The notes beneath the pieces are model-generated. The model ran no database searches, was not told where the DNA came from, and worked only from the letters and a program-made list of their open reading frames with translations. 64,000 bases of DNA from JAJTHC01 sp044348005 (GTDB taxonomy: Bacteria > Cyanobacteriota > Vampirovibrionia > Vampirovibrionales > JAJTHC01). Both the position numbers and the translations under genes were made by a program. Positions 34,053-43,196 of this stretch are shown one piece after another. The stretch spans positions 133,191 to 197,190 of the forward strand of contig JBIKTR010000002.1 of assembly GCA_044348005.1 (NCBI GenBank). The letters are read 5' to 3'. Position 1 is the first letter of the stretch. Each line of letters opens with the position of its first letter.

Positions 34053-35309
34053 ATGAATTTGCTCTTGAATCCCCCGCCTCAAACGTCCATTCAAACAGAA
34101 CGTTCTGCGCTAATCCCGCAACGGGTTGCCCCACTGGCTTTAAAAAAACGGCGCGTTCTGATTTTATCTTCTTTAACAGGGTGGGGGCATAAGCGTGTTG
34201 CCGAAGCCTTAAGAGACGCGTTAAAAACGCATGAAGACCCTTCTTGTGAGTTTGTGGTGCATATTGAAAATGTACTTGAACAATCCAATGTCGTCAACCA
34301 AGCGTTGGCGGGTTTGTACAACTGGTTTTTACGTTACGCCCAGCCGTGGATGTTTCTTTACTACCATTTCATCAATTTCGTGCAACTGTCGCACCAGCCC
34401 CTGTTCCTAGAACCCATGACCGCCTATGCCCAGCGATTGTATGACGAACATCAGCCGGATCTCTTGATTTCGGTGCATCCGATGATGCAGTATTTTGGTG
34501 GTATTCTACAACGCATTCATGCCAAGCACGCCACGCGTCCCTTGTCTTTATTTGCGGTGGTGAGTGACCCCTGCTATGGATTTTGGAAAGATTGGGTGCG
34601 CTCTAATGTCACCCACTATTTCACCGCCACCAGAGGCGCGAGCCAACAGCTTTACGAGTATGGGGTCAACGCTTCTAAAATCAGCGAATTGGGCTTGCCT
34701 CAGTTCCCTCATGCCAAGACATGGACGCTTTCGCAAAAGCACGCGATTCGTCGTGCGGTGTGGGGGGAACGCGCGTCTTGCTTAAGCGTTTTTTTCAATG
34801 CTGGTTGGGCCGGAGGCGGAACAATTGAACGCCTGTTTAAGGCCTTTTTAGTCACCCCAGAAGCCCGTCAAATCAATCTCATTTTTCAAGCAGGAACCAA
34901 CGAACCGCTTCAAAAACGCATGAAGGCTTTAGTGAATCAACATCCACACGTTTCCTTACTTTTAGTGTCTTCTGAAGAAGACATGCGGGTGTTGTATGCA
35001 CTGGCGGATGTGATTGTCACCAAACCGGGGGCTGCCACCGTGTTTGAATCCTTACACCATGGGGTACCCTTATGGATTGATCAGCAAGAACGCTTGATGC
35101 CTCAAGAAAAAGGGACGGCAGAATGGTTGTTTGCTCAGGGAGCTGGCGCCTATCTCACAAATATCGATGCCTTGATTGAAACGGTTCAGAATTGGTTGAA
35201 GTCTCCTCGCGAAAGGCAGGCCATGAGCCGAGAAGCCCAGCGTCTTTCCCGTCAAAGCTCCAGTGAAGTGCTGTGTAAGCGTCTATTAAAAGGGCTGTGG
35301 TCGCTTTAA
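34053..35309 (+). CDS. MGDG-synthase-like (GT28) glycosyltransferase
   Basis: 418 aa. The N-terminus (RRVLILSSLTGWGHKRVAEALRDAL) matches the MGDG-synthase N-domain, which normally reads GxGHxxAA. The C-terminal GT-B half holds VFFNAGWAGGGTIERLFKAF, LLLVSSEEDMRVLYALADVIVTKPGAATVFESLHHGVPLWID, the UDP-sugar site of MurG/MGDG enzymes. These enzymes add a sugar to diacylglycerol or lipid acceptors at the membrane; the exact acceptor is unknown. The gene's stop codon sits inside the left 19-bp inverted repeat that flanks aconitase. Confidence 0.85.
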   Translation: MNLLLNPPPQTSIQTERSALIPQRVAPLALKKRRVLILSSLTGWGHKRVAEALRDALKTHEDPSCEFVVHIENVLEQSNVVNQALAGLYNWFLRYAQPWMFLYYHFINFVQLSHQPLFLEPMTAYAQRLYDEHQPDLLISVHPMMQYFGGILQRIHAKHATRPLSLFAVVSDPCYGFWKDWVRSNVTHYFTATRGASQQLYEYGVNASKISELGLPQFPHAKTWTLSQKHAIRRAVWGERASCLSVFFNAGWAGGGTIERLFKAFLVTPEARQINLIFQAGTNEPLQKRMKALVNQHPHVSLLLVSSEEDMRVLYALADVIVTKPGAATVFESLHHGVPLWIDQQERLMPQEKGTAEWLFAQGAGAYLTNIDALIETVQNWLKSPRERQAMSREAQRLSRQSSSEVLCKRLLKGLWSL

Positions 35310-35320
35310 AACACTATAGA
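35302..35320 (-). repeat. Left 19-bp inverted repeat flanking aconitase
   Basis: CGCTTTAAAACACTATAGA on the plus strand is the exact reverse complement of 37760-37778. It is a variant of the dispersed 16-bp motif. Confidence 0.75.
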
Positions 35321-35372
35321 CGCTGATTGTAATGAAGCGTATTAAAATAAATCGTTTGCTTTGCTGTTTTGT

Positions 35373-35438
35373 TGGTATAATAAAAGGGTCTGTCGTCGTG
35401 TCTGAAGTCCTCTTCTGTGTATACGGTTCTACGTATAC
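35373..35438 (+). promoter_or_regulatory. Aconitase promoter and operator-like palindrome
   Basis: TGGTATAAT (35373-35381) is an extended -10 box with only a weak -35. Downstream, at 35419-35438, GTATACG and CGTATAC form a perfect 7-bp dyad around GTTCTA, in the untranslated leader 35 nt before the ATG. Its position suits a repressor operator or a leader stem controlling acnA-type expression. Confidence 0.6.
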
Positions 35439-35472
35439 CAAGAGGCTCGCCCGTAAAGAAGGAACGTCCCCC

Positions 35473-37755
35473 ATGGAAAACAAGCAAGAAACCCTTAAAC
35501 GCATTCGTGCGCATTATGAACAAGCCCACCAAAAAATTGCCCAAGCCAAGCAACAGCTCGGGCGTCCAAACCTCACCACGGCTGAAAAAATCCTCATCGC
35601 CCATGTGGACGACATTCAAGCGCTTAATGCCATTGAACGCGGGGTTTCGATGTTGGCTTTGCGCCCCGCGCGGGTGGCCATGCAAGACGCCACGGCGCAA
35701 ATGGCGATTTTACAATTTATGCAAGCCGGTCGTGACACCGTGGCCGTGCCTTCGACCGTTCATTGCGATCATTTGATTCGATCCAAAGTGGGGGCGGATT
35801 TGGACATGGTGCAAGCCAACGAAGAAAACAAGGAAGTTTACGCCTTTTTAGAATCCGCGGCCAAGAAATATGGCATGGGCTTTTGGGGGCCGGGTAGCGG
35901 GATTATTCACCAAGTGGTGCTTGAAAAGCACGCCTACCCCGGTGGCATGATGCTGGGCACCGACAGTCATACCCCCAATGCAGGCGGTTTGGGCATGGTG
36001 GCTATTGGCGTAGGTGGAGCGGATGCTGCCGATGTAATGGCCGGCTTAACGTGGGATGTTCGAGCCCCTAAAATGGTGGGCGTCCACTTGAAAGGGAAGC
36101 TCACTGGTTGGACGTCGCCCAAAGACATTATTCTAAAAGTGCTGGAAATTTTAACGACCAAAGGCGGCACCAATAAAATTGTTGAATACTTTGGTGAAGG
36201 CGCCACCGCCATGAGCTGTACTGGCAAAGGCACCATTACCAATATGGGCGCTGAACTGGGGGCGACGACCTCTTTATTTGCGTATGATGAAAGCATGGCA
36301 CGGTATTTGCGCGCCACCGAACGTGCTGAAATCGCGGATTTGGCCAACGAATTCGCCGAAGACTTACGAGGCGATGCAGACGTTTACGCCAACCCTTCAC
36401 ACTACTTTGACGAAGTCATTGAAATTGATTTGAATGCCTTAGAACCTTATTTGGTGGGGCCTCATAGCCCTGATCGCGCACGGCCCATTTCTCAGTTTTC
36501 CGCTGAAGTCACCCAAAACGCATGGCCTGAAGTCTTTAGTGCCACGTTGATTGGATCCTGCACCAACTCCAGCTATGAAGACTTAGAGCGGGCAGCCGTC
36601 ATTGCACGTTCTGCGCTGAAACGAGGCCTCAAGCTGAAGGCGCCTTTGTTTATTACCCCCGGCTCTATTCAAGTGTATGAAACGATTAAAGCCACCGGGA
36701 TTTTAGCCGTTTTTGAAGCCTTAGGCGCGGTGGTGTTGGCCAACGCCTGTGGCCCTTGCATCGGCAATTGGGACAGAACCAGCATGCCTGCTGGGCAAAA
36801 CGCCATTATTACGTCCTTTAACCGAAATTTCCCCAAGCGTAATGACGGCAATGCCGACACCCTTTCCTTTATCGGGAGTCCTGATTTGGTCATGGCCTAT
36901 GCGTTGGCAGGTTCTACCCATTTCAACCCCGTTACCGATGCACTTGAAGGCGAAAAGCTCCCTGTCCCCACCGCGTTGGACATTCCTGAACAAGGCTTTA
37001 CCATTAGCTGGCAAGGCTATACGGCTCCCCTTGAAAAGCGGGATCACCTCAGTGTGGTGGTGGATCCGCACAGTCATCGTTTAGAAATTTTGAAGCCCTT
37101 TCAGGCGTTTGACACTCAAAAAGACTTTACCGATGTGCCTGTTTTGGTGAAAACCCAAGGTCAAACCACCACGGATCACATTTCTCCTGCGGGTCGTTAC
37201 TGGTTGCCGTTGCGGGGGCACTTAACTGGCATTAGCCACAATATGTTATTAACCGCGGTGGATGCTTCCACTGGCAAGGCCGCAGAGCCTATTAACATGG
37301 TGATTAACGGCAGTGAACGTCCTGTTTCCGCCTGGGCATTGAAGGCCAAAGCCCTGAAAGATCAAAACGGTTCGATCATCGTGGGGGATGAAAACTACGG
37401 TGAAGGTTCTAGTCGTGAACATGCCGCTATGTCGCCTCGGTTGTTTGGCGTAAAAGCAGTCATTGCAAGGAGTTTCGCCAGAATCCATGAAACGAACTTG
37501 AAAAAGCAAGGCGTTTTGGCGTTGACGTTTAAAAACAAAGCCGACTATGATTTAATCGACATTGACGACTTAATCACCCTAGACGGTCAAGCCACTTTGG
37601 CGCCTCATTCGGAGCTTACCGCCACCGTGAAAAAAGCCAACGGCACAAGCGTTCAACTCCCCTTGGTGCATAGTTATGCGCAAGAACAAGTGGCATGGTT
37701 CAAGGCAGGTTCAGCGATGAACGCCGCGAATCAAAAAACGCAAGTGACGGTTTAG
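35473..37755 (+). CDS. Aconitate hydratase, mitochondrial-type
   Basis: 760 aa from ATG 35473 (AAGGA 9 nt upstream; ATG 35332 would add an unlikely leader across the operator). It isomerises citrate to isocitrate with a [4Fe-4S] cluster. Cluster cysteines lie in GSCTNSSYEDL and ANACGPCIGNWDR; substrate segments are LGTDSHTPNAGGLGMVAIGVGGADAADVM, TTDHISPAG and the swivel-domain motif GDENYGEGSSREHAAMSPR. It belongs with the short mitochondrial-type (AcnM) family rather than AcnB. With citrate synthase at 60837 it gives the entry to the TCA cycle. Confidence 0.96.
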   Translation: MENKQETLKRIRAHYEQAHQKIAQAKQQLGRPNLTTAEKILIAHVDDIQALNAIERGVSMLALRPARVAMQDATAQMAILQFMQAGRDTVAVPSTVHCDHLIRSKVGADLDMVQANEENKEVYAFLESAAKKYGMGFWGPGSGIIHQVVLEKHAYPGGMMLGTDSHTPNAGGLGMVAIGVGGADAADVMAGLTWDVRAPKMVGVHLKGKLTGWTSPKDIILKVLEILTTKGGTNKIVEYFGEGATAMSCTGKGTITNMGAELGATTSLFAYDESMARYLRATERAEIADLANEFAEDLRGDADVYANPSHYFDEVIEIDLNALEPYLVGPHSPDRARPISQFSAEVTQNAWPEVFSATLIGSCTNSSYEDLERAAVIARSALKRGLKLKAPLFITPGSIQVYETIKATGILAVFEALGAVVLANACGPCIGNWDRTSMPAGQNAIITSFNRNFPKRNDGNADTLSFIGSPDLVMAYALAGSTHFNPVTDALEGEKLPVPTALDIPEQGFTISWQGYTAPLEKRDHLSVVVDPHSHRLEILKPFQAFDTQKDFTDVPVLVKTQGQTTTDHISPAGRYWLPLRGHLTGISHNMLLTAVDASTGKAAEPINMVINGSERPVSAWALKAKALKDQNGSIIVGDENYGEGSSREHAAMSPRLFGVKAVIARSFARIHETNLKKQGVLALTFKNKADYDLIDIDDLITLDGQATLAPHSELTATVKKANGTSVQLPLVHSYAQEQVAWFKAGSAMNAANQKTQVTV

Positions 37756-37759
37756 GCTT

Positions 37760-37778
37760 TCTATAGTGTTTTAAAGCG
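37760..37778 (+). repeat. Right 19-bp inverted repeat flanking aconitase
   Basis: TCTATAGTGTTTTAAAGCG, exact reverse complement of 35302-35320, starting 4 bp after the aconitase stop. Confidence 0.75.
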
Positions 37779-37787
37779 TAAACCCCA

Positions 37788-38774
37788 CTATTTTGGGTGT
37801 TTTCCTTCGCTGACTGCTTTTGAAGCTTCTTGTTGTAACTCATTTAAGCTCACTTTTTTGACCGTGGGGCGACTGGGAAGTACCCAGTCTAAAACCGCTT
37901 GCGCCGTAGCACCCGTGATCACAGCCCCTAAAATCACGGCAATGCGTGTGGGCAAGGTTTTAAACCGCGCCCATTTAGAAGCGTCTTGCACAGCCCCGAT
38001 CTGGGTGCCTAAGGTATGCCCAATGGCGGCCGCCCCTATAGATCCCGCCATCCAAGACAAGCCCCCCTTGGTGGTTTCTTTCACCAGTTCACCAGTGGTG
38101 GTAAGGGCCAATTCGCCCCCGCGTTGCCCTTCGTTATAAGCACTTTCATGGGCGGCATAGGTTTTTTGGCCAATGTTTACCGCAAATAAAATAGATGCAA
38201 AGGCACTCAAAGCAGAACTCACCACTTCTTGGCCGGCCCATAAGTTGGTAAATGGCTTGGTAAAACTGGCGTGTAGGAATTGCTTGGTGCCGTTAAACAG
38301 CGTTTGTGGCGTTTTCGTCCATGATTTAAAGGCCTCTTTCATGGCTTGACGCTGGTGTTGTACCTGCTGGGCATAGGCACGAGGATCCACAAACAAGCGT
38401 TCAATATCGGTGCGCTTTTTCAGGGTATCCAGTCGTCTAAGTCCAAACAACTCCGCCGTCGTTTTGGACGCGTCCACATAAGGGGTTTTTTGCACGTGGG
38501 TGAGCTGTCGTTTAACAAACTGATCCACGGCATGAATATCGGCCAAGCCTTGGGCTTGAATTTGAAGCCACGCCCACACTTTATTGACGTAAAAATCCTT
38601 GGGACGGTAACCTTTAATGTCCACCTGCGTAAAGACTCTGGCATTGGGGTCTATATTCATCGTAGGGGGGGTGTTAAAGGAATAGGGCGTTTCAGCAGAA
38701 AAGCCCCCCCCCATACTGGGGTAGGCCCACGCTGTTTGGGCAGCGTTATTGGGTTGAAAGGCAAATTGGCTCAT
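37788..38774 (-). CDS. Orphan protein with C-terminal membrane segments
   Basis: 328 aa, not recognised. The N-terminus is Gly/Pro/Asn-rich (FAFQPNNAAQTAWAYPSMGG) and encoded partly by 8-base and 7-base G/C runs (near 38669 and 38704). A basic helical middle follows, then Ala/Gly-rich hydrophobic segments (VVSSALSAFASILFAVNIG; GGLSWMAGSIGAAAIGHTLGTQIGAV; IAVILGAVITGATAQAVLDWVL). The architecture suggests a membrane-inserted accessory protein. It lies downstream of holA on the same strand. Confidence 0.65.
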   Translation of the reverse strand: MSQFAFQPNNAAQTAWAYPSMGGGFSAETPYSFNTPPTMNIDPNARVFTQVDIKGYRPKDFYVNKVWAWLQIQAQGLADIHAVDQFVKRQLTHVQKTPYVDASKTTAELFGLRRLDTLKKRTDIERLFVDPRAYAQQVQHQRQAMKEAFKSWTKTPQTLFNGTKQFLHASFTKPFTNLWAGQEVVSSALSAFASILFAVNIGQKTYAAHESAYNEGQRGGELALTTTGELVKETTKGGLSWMAGSIGAAAIGHTLGTQIGAVQDASKWARFKTLPTRIAVILGAVITGATAQAVLDWVLPSRPTVKKVSLNELQQEASKAVSEGKHPK

Positions 38775-38872
38775 GGCGTCCCCTTACTGCTACACGTCAC
38801 TAGCATAAAACCCAACCACGGTCTTTTTTGTGTCTTTTTAGGGGGACTGGTTCAAGAAAAGAAAAAGACAGG

Positions 38873-39829
38873 CTAGCTCAACATGAACTGTTCGAGGAGC
38901 AACACGGGATTGTCGTCCCCACTTTTCAAGCGAAACTCCACTTCAAGCAACCGACGCTTTAACCCCTCTAGGTGATCCAACGTCAAGCCCCGCACCTTCT
39001 CTAAATCCTTTTGAACAGGAAACGTCTTCTTGCCTTCGCTTTGCGCGAGCGTTTCTACAGACTGCCCCACCGCAAGCCCACGCTTGAGCCGATAATAATA
39101 ATTGACGCGACTCGACAATAAGGCGAGAAACTTAATCGGGGCATCATGCACCAACAACGCATTTAAATCATGCATACTTCGGTGCGTCAAACGTCGTTGC
39201 AACCAAGCATCCACCACACTAAAGGTTTGGGCATCCAACACACTGAAGCTTCGCACATGGTGGACTTCAATCACCTGAGCCATGGTAAAGGCATGAAGCT
39301 TTTCACATTCATTGATTAACGTACGCAAGTCATTGCCCATAAACTCCACCAGCAACAGGGCCGCTGGCCGACTCAAGCGAATTTCAAGGTGCTGACACTC
39401 TTCAATCAACAACCCCACCGCCGATTCAAGCTCCCAAAAGGGCGGAGGTTCAAACCCATGAAGCTCGCTTTTAGGATGCGTCTTAAGCCACTTGCCCAGC
39501 TTGGTGCGAACATCTAGTTTGTTCGACAAAAACACGACCTCTTTTTGATCCGCCTGAGCGTCTAAGGCATCCATCAGTTCTGGCACACGCGCCTTGTCCT
39601 CTTCTTTAAGATCATACAACCCCTGCCAATGACGAATTTCCACCACAGGCAACCCCCCTAGGGCAAAGTAACTGGTATTCAACGTTTCCAGCAATTGGGT
39701 CATACTCGGATTTTCCAACACATGATGTGTGAGTGCCCCCAAGTCCGTATTGACGACTTGCTTTCGCAAGGCTCTAAATGCCCGTTCCTTGCGGTATTCA
39801 TCCGATCCATAAAACACGTGAATCGCCAT
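38873..39829 (-). CDS. holA: DNA polymerase III subunit delta
   Basis: 318 aa from ATG 39829, 2 bp after the mlaD stop. The clamp-loader delta subunit opens the sliding clamp. Recognisable parts are the N-terminal HVFYGSDEYRKERAFRALRKQV, LGGLPVVEIRHWQG, VVFLSNKLDVRTKLGKWLK, the LLVEFMGNDLRTLINECEKLHAF segment and the C-terminal helical collar. No Walker A motif is present, as expected for delta. Confidence 0.88.
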   Translation of the reverse strand: MAIHVFYGSDEYRKERAFRALRKQVVNTDLGALTHHVLENPSMTQLLETLNTSYFALGGLPVVEIRHWQGLYDLKEEDKARVPELMDALDAQADQKEVVFLSNKLDVRTKLGKWLKTHPKSELHGFEPPPFWELESAVGLLIEECQHLEIRLSRPAALLLVEFMGNDLRTLINECEKLHAFTMAQVIEVHHVRSFSVLDAQTFSVVDAWLQRRLTHRSMHDLNALLVHDAPIKFLALLSSRVNYYYRLKRGLAVGQSVETLAQSEGKKTFPVQKDLEKVRGLTLDHLEGLKRRLLEVEFRLKSGDDNPVLLLEQFMLS

Positions 39830-39831
39830 AC

Positions 39832-41226
39832 TTAAAACGCCAATTTCCACAACACAAAATGCCCCTGCAATTTTTGACTAAATTGCTTGAGGTTCTTCAA
39901 GGTTACGGTGGCGTCTTTCACCACGGCTTGAAGCACTTCTTTGGTAATGGGGTTCGTTTTATCATCCGTCACTTTATTCACCTTCACGAGTAAGGTATTC
40001 AATTCGCTTAAGGTGACTTCCATTTTGGTGGTGAGGGTTTCGGTTTCAAGCTTGGTTTTGGCCAAAGTCGCCACTGTATTGACGTTGTCTAGCGCGAGGT
40101 TGGCTTTTTTAAAGGTCTGTTCCAGTTCAGGGGAACCAATGAGGGCTTGGGCTTGCAAAACCGTTTGACGTAACTCGGTGATGAGTCCTTTCACATCGTC
40201 TTTTAACGTGGGGTCGTTGACCAACGTGTTGATGTTATTCATTAAACGATTTAACGACTTGCTCAACGTCGCCACGGATTGAACCATGCTGTGAATGTCT
40301 TGCTTCAGCGTTTTGAGCAAACTTTGTGTGGTAGAAACCAATTCCGTGGTTTGCCCCGAAAGCAATTTCACGTTTTCAATAATCTGTTGAATATGCACGA
40401 TCGTTTCAGCATCCAACAGCGCGTTGATTTTATCGTTGGTTTCTTTCAAGGCTTCAGCAGAAGCGATCGACGCTTGCAAGAACTTCTTCAATCGCAACGG
40501 CGTTTCCACCGTAAAATAAGTCCCTTGAGCAGGCAACGACTGGGGCGACCATTCCGCATCATACGAATCAATGCGTAAGGCAAGCCCTGCTTTAGAAGGC
40601 TTTATAAAGTAAAACGGTACATCTGGCAATAAAATACCGGGCCGCGTGATTCTAAAATACAGACGTTTACCTTGGTAAAACTTCTTTTTATTCAACGGCG
40701 TTTCTGGCGGAGCCTGCAAGGCTTCCACCTTTTCAACCGTGCCAATGTTTACCCAGCCTTCTTTCATGCGAAGTTCTAAGTCCCACGGCAAAGGCCTGTT
40801 TGAAGGAGCAAAAGGGGTTTCTACATCCGTCCACTGTAAGTGGGGGGGGGTGATTTCCAGCAATTTTTCGCTAATCAAGCCCGATTGTTCAATGGAAAGC
40901 ACCGACGCCTTGGGGATGGGATTGTCTTTACTGGCGAGGCGAAACTGCACGTTGACATCAAACTTGTTTTTGTCAAATTGCGGGATGACTTTTTCCACAT
41001 AGCCGACTTGCGTACCCATCAGTTGCACGGGCGCCCCTTCACGCAGGCCGTCAACATCGGGGAAGGAAACGCTATAAGCAAGGCCTTGTTGAAACTCTCG
41101 ACTTTTGAGCCAATACACCGTGCCAAATAAAACGCCCAAGCTCAGCAAGGTGAAGAGTCCTACTTTAACGGCATTGCTTTTGGAAAAAGACACGTCTGAC
41201 GCTCCTTGTGGGTGATTGTCTTTCAT
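39832..41226 (-). CDS. MlaD/MCE-domain lipid-transport protein
   Basis: 464 aa. An N-terminal membrane anchor (AVKVGLFTLLSLGVLFGTVYWL) is followed by an MCE domain (YSVSFPDVDGLREGAPVQLMGTQVGYVEKV) and a long helical C-terminus with coiled-coil character. MCE proteins bridge the periplasm and carry phospholipids with an MlaE/MlaF ABC unit. The partner MlaE-type gene in this window (62890) is truncated and not adjacent. A 9-base G run (40842-40850) inside the gene codes for Pro-Pro and is a possible slippage site. holA is translationally close downstream. Confidence 0.86.
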   Translation of the reverse strand: MKDNHPQGASDVSFSKSNAVKVGLFTLLSLGVLFGTVYWLKSREFQQGLAYSVSFPDVDGLREGAPVQLMGTQVGYVEKVIPQFDKNKFDVNVQFRLASKDNPIPKASVLSIEQSGLISEKLLEITPPHLQWTDVETPFAPSNRPLPWDLELRMKEGWVNIGTVEKVEALQAPPETPLNKKKFYQGKRLYFRITRPGILLPDVPFYFIKPSKAGLALRIDSYDAEWSPQSLPAQGTYFTVETPLRLKKFLQASIASAEALKETNDKINALLDAETIVHIQQIIENVKLLSGQTTELVSTTQSLLKTLKQDIHSMVQSVATLSKSLNRLMNNINTLVNDPTLKDDVKGLITELRQTVLQAQALIGSPELEQTFKKANLALDNVNTVATLAKTKLETETLTTKMEVTLSELNTLLVKVNKVTDDKTNPITKEVLQAVVKDATVTLKNLKQFSQKLQGHFVLWKLAF

Positions 41227-41293
41227 CTTACCTCAAAGACGCATTTTGCACAATTTTATTGTTTTGACGTTTGATTTTTTCTGATTTTTGGGG

Positions 41294-41310
41294 TCTATAG
41301 TGTTCGACAG
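41294..41310 (+). repeat. Dispersed 16-bp motif, copy 3
   Basis: TCTATAGTGTTCGACAG, identical over 16 bp to the copy at 1575, in the gap between mlaD and the oxidoreductase gene, 10 bp beyond the latter's stop. Confidence 0.6.
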
Positions 41311-41320
41311 ATGAAACAGG

Positions 41321-42280
41321 CTACAGTTGTTCTTGCACCTTTTCAAGCACTTTCACCACAGCCAAGCCATTACGTTCGTCGGATTGGGGTTGCCAGCCCC
41401 CCACAAGCGCGTTGACAAAATGCTGGCATTCCAAACGCAACGGCTCTAAGGGCAAGTATTCTACCGCTGTTTCATGCCGAAGGCCTTGAGCATCAAAGCT
41501 CACTTGCACCAAGCGATGGGCCAAGGGCAAGGTGTCATCCAAAATTAAAGACGCTTGAGTTCCCACCACCAGTAATTGCACTTGTTTTTTAGGGTACACC
41601 CAACTGGTTTGCAAATGGGCCAGAACCCCCCCTTCAAATTGAAAAGACGCTTGAACCAAATCAATTTTAGCATCGATTGTGGCAGTATTTTGTGCGGCGA
41701 CGGCTTTCACCTCGGGAATCTGTCCATTCATCAGGTAAATCAATACGGAAAGATCATGCGGGGCCAAGTCCCAAAACACGTTGCGGTCGTGGCGGCCGTG
41801 ATTGTAGTTTAAGCGATCACTTTGAATGTAGCGAATGTTTCCTAACACGCCAGAATCGATGACCTGCTTCATGCGATTGATCGCGGGGTGATACATCAAT
41901 AAGTGACCCACCATCAGTGTTTTTTGGTGGCACTGGGCCAACTGCACCAAGTCTTGGGCGTCTTTTAGGGTGGTGGCCAAGGGCTTTTCTACATACAGAT
42001 GCTTGCCCGCTTCAAGCACTTGCTTGCCTAGGGGGTAGTGCGTTAAAGACGGCGTTGCCAGCACCACGGCATGGATCTCAGGGTTCTTCAACACCGCTTC
42101 AAAAGACGCTTCGCCTTTAATGTGCGGGTAGTCTTGTTGAAAGTGGGCCAGTACGTCAGGGCGGGCGTCACAAATGGTATGCAAATGCCCAAGTGCGTTA
42201 AAATTGCGGATGAGGTTCTTTCCCCAATAGCCCGCACCCACAACCGCAATATGAATGGAGGAAGGGGGACGAGCAAGCAT
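41321..42280 (-). CDS. Gfo/Idh/MocA-family oxidoreductase
   Basis: 319 aa from ATG 42280 (AAAGGAAC upstream). The Rossmann motif IAVVGAGYWGKNLIRNFNAL binds NAD(P); VEKPLATTLKDAQDLVQLAQ holds the conserved E-K-P; and LLMYHPAINRMKQVI is typical. NHGRHDRNVFWDLAPHDLSVLIYLM contains the D-x-x-x-H-D/H active-site pattern. Such enzymes oxidise or reduce sugar derivatives, often UDP-sugars for surface glycans. The specific substrate is not readable. Confidence 0.9.
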   Translation of the reverse strand: MLARPPSSIHIAVVGAGYWGKNLIRNFNALGHLHTICDARPDVLAHFQQDYPHIKGEASFEAVLKNPEIHAVVLATPSLTHYPLGKQVLEAGKHLYVEKPLATTLKDAQDLVQLAQCHQKTLMVGHLLMYHPAINRMKQVIDSGVLGNIRYIQSDRLNYNHGRHDRNVFWDLAPHDLSVLIYLMNGQIPEVKAVAAQNTATIDAKIDLVQASFQFEGGVLAHLQTSWVYPKKQVQLLVVGTQASLILDDTLPLAHRLVQVSFDAQGLRHETAVEYLPLEPLRLECQHFVNALVGGWQPQSDERNGLAVVKVLEKVQEQL

Positions 42281-42396
42281 GAAGCGTTCCTTTAACTGCG
42301 TTTGACAACAGGATTCGTGCAAGCCTTAGTATACGGGAAACATCAAATAATGTCATATAGCCAAGTTTAGAGTTTCCCCTACCGTGTCTATAACAC

Positions 42397-42424
42397 AAAC
42401 GCCCCCTCTAAGCAGGGGGCGTTT
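42397..42424 (-). terminator. 11-bp hairpin terminator
   Basis: AAACGCCCCCT (42397-42407) pairs with AGGGGGCGTTT (42414-42424), 33 bp beyond the stop of the minus-strand gene at 42457. Confidence 0.75.
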
Positions 42425-42456
42425 TGTGAAAACGAAGCATAGCTGAATCCAGCAAA

Positions 42457-42657
42457 CTATCCCATCATGTTCAGTTTGTTCTGAGACATAGCGGGCATCA
42501 TCTTCGGCGCTAAATTCTTGACTTCTTGATTTTTCGCTTGAAGTTCACTTTGGGCCTTGGCTTTCGCCGTTTGCCCTTCACGCTGAGCTTTTTGGGCTTG
42601 AGCGGCTTTCAGTTTGGCTTGAGCCATCATGTTAGCAGTATTACCAACCGTGTTCAT
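42457..42657 (-). CDS. Small Lys/Gln/Ala-rich orphan protein
   Basis: 66 aa from ATG 42657, with GGAGG 8 nt upstream. The chain is one long charged helix (AQAKLKAAQAQKAQREGQTAKAKAQSELQ) between Met/Asn-rich ends. No family recognised. The strong ribosome site and a terminator after it support a real gene; a small structural or nucleic-acid-binding role is only a guess. Confidence 0.6.
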   Translation of the reverse strand: MNTVGNTANMMAQAKLKAAQAQKAQREGQTAKAKAQSELQAKNQEVKNLAPKMMPAMSQNKLNMMG

Positions 42658-42825
42658 AAAAGAATCCTCCACCTAAATAGAACCTACAATACTTCTACGG
42701 CTTTATTGATGAGAGCCTTTGAAGTATTCACAAGGACAATTGTAGCATATAGCGCATTAGAAGGCAAGCGATTGTTGCAAAATAAACCGATTACGTTGAA
42801 AAAACGGGCAAGCGTAACCAACGTC

Positions 42826-43107
42826 CTAGCGTGTTTCAGTAACGACCAACAAATGGTAGCCGAATTGAGTTTTAATTGGTTCACTAATTTCACCCACAGG
42901 CTGAGTAAACGCGGCTTGATCAAACTCAGGCACCATGCGTCCACGACCAAAAAAGCCGAGGTCTCCGCCATTGCGACCCGAAGGACATTTAGAAACGGCT
43001 TTGGCCACTTCTTCAAAGGCTTTACCCGCCACAATTTCTTCACGCAAGTTCAGGGCTTGCTCTTCTGAATCCACCAACAAGTGACTGGCACGAACTTCAT
43101 TTACCAT
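42826..43107 (-). CDS. Parvulin-type peptidyl-prolyl isomerase
   Basis: 93 aa, a single PpiC-type rotamase domain with no signal peptide, hence cytosolic. Motifs: RASHLLVDSEEQA, CPSGRNGGDLGFFGRGRMVPEFDQAAF and GEISEPIKTQFGYHLLVV. The catalytic His pair and the Cys/Ser position typical of parvulins are present. GATAAGGAG precedes the ATG. It lies 89 bp downstream of gatB on the same strand. Confidence 0.92.
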   Translation of the reverse strand: MVNEVRASHLLVDSEEQALNLREEIVAGKAFEEVAKAVSKCPSGRNGGDLGFFGRGRMVPEFDQAAFTQPVGEISEPIKTQFGYHLLVVTETR

Positions 43108-43196
43108 GAGGGTATCTCCTTATCGAAAATTAAACTATACAAAAAGAACCATTTTTACTTTATCACAAACAGGCTAAAATCAAAACGTTGAATCCA

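Noticed and set aside
35332..35472. Upstream start that would lengthen aconitase by 47 residues
   Set aside because: The extension covers the operator-like dyad and lacks a ribosome site, and family length fits the ATG at 35473.
35302..37778. Aconitase cassette as a classic transposon
   Set aside because: No transposase lies inside, and the repeat word occurs at other places singly; kept only as an open observation.
40842..40850. mlaD as a proven phase-variable gene
   Set aside because: The nine-base run is in frame and could be plain Pro codons; without read evidence it is listed only as part of the run excess.
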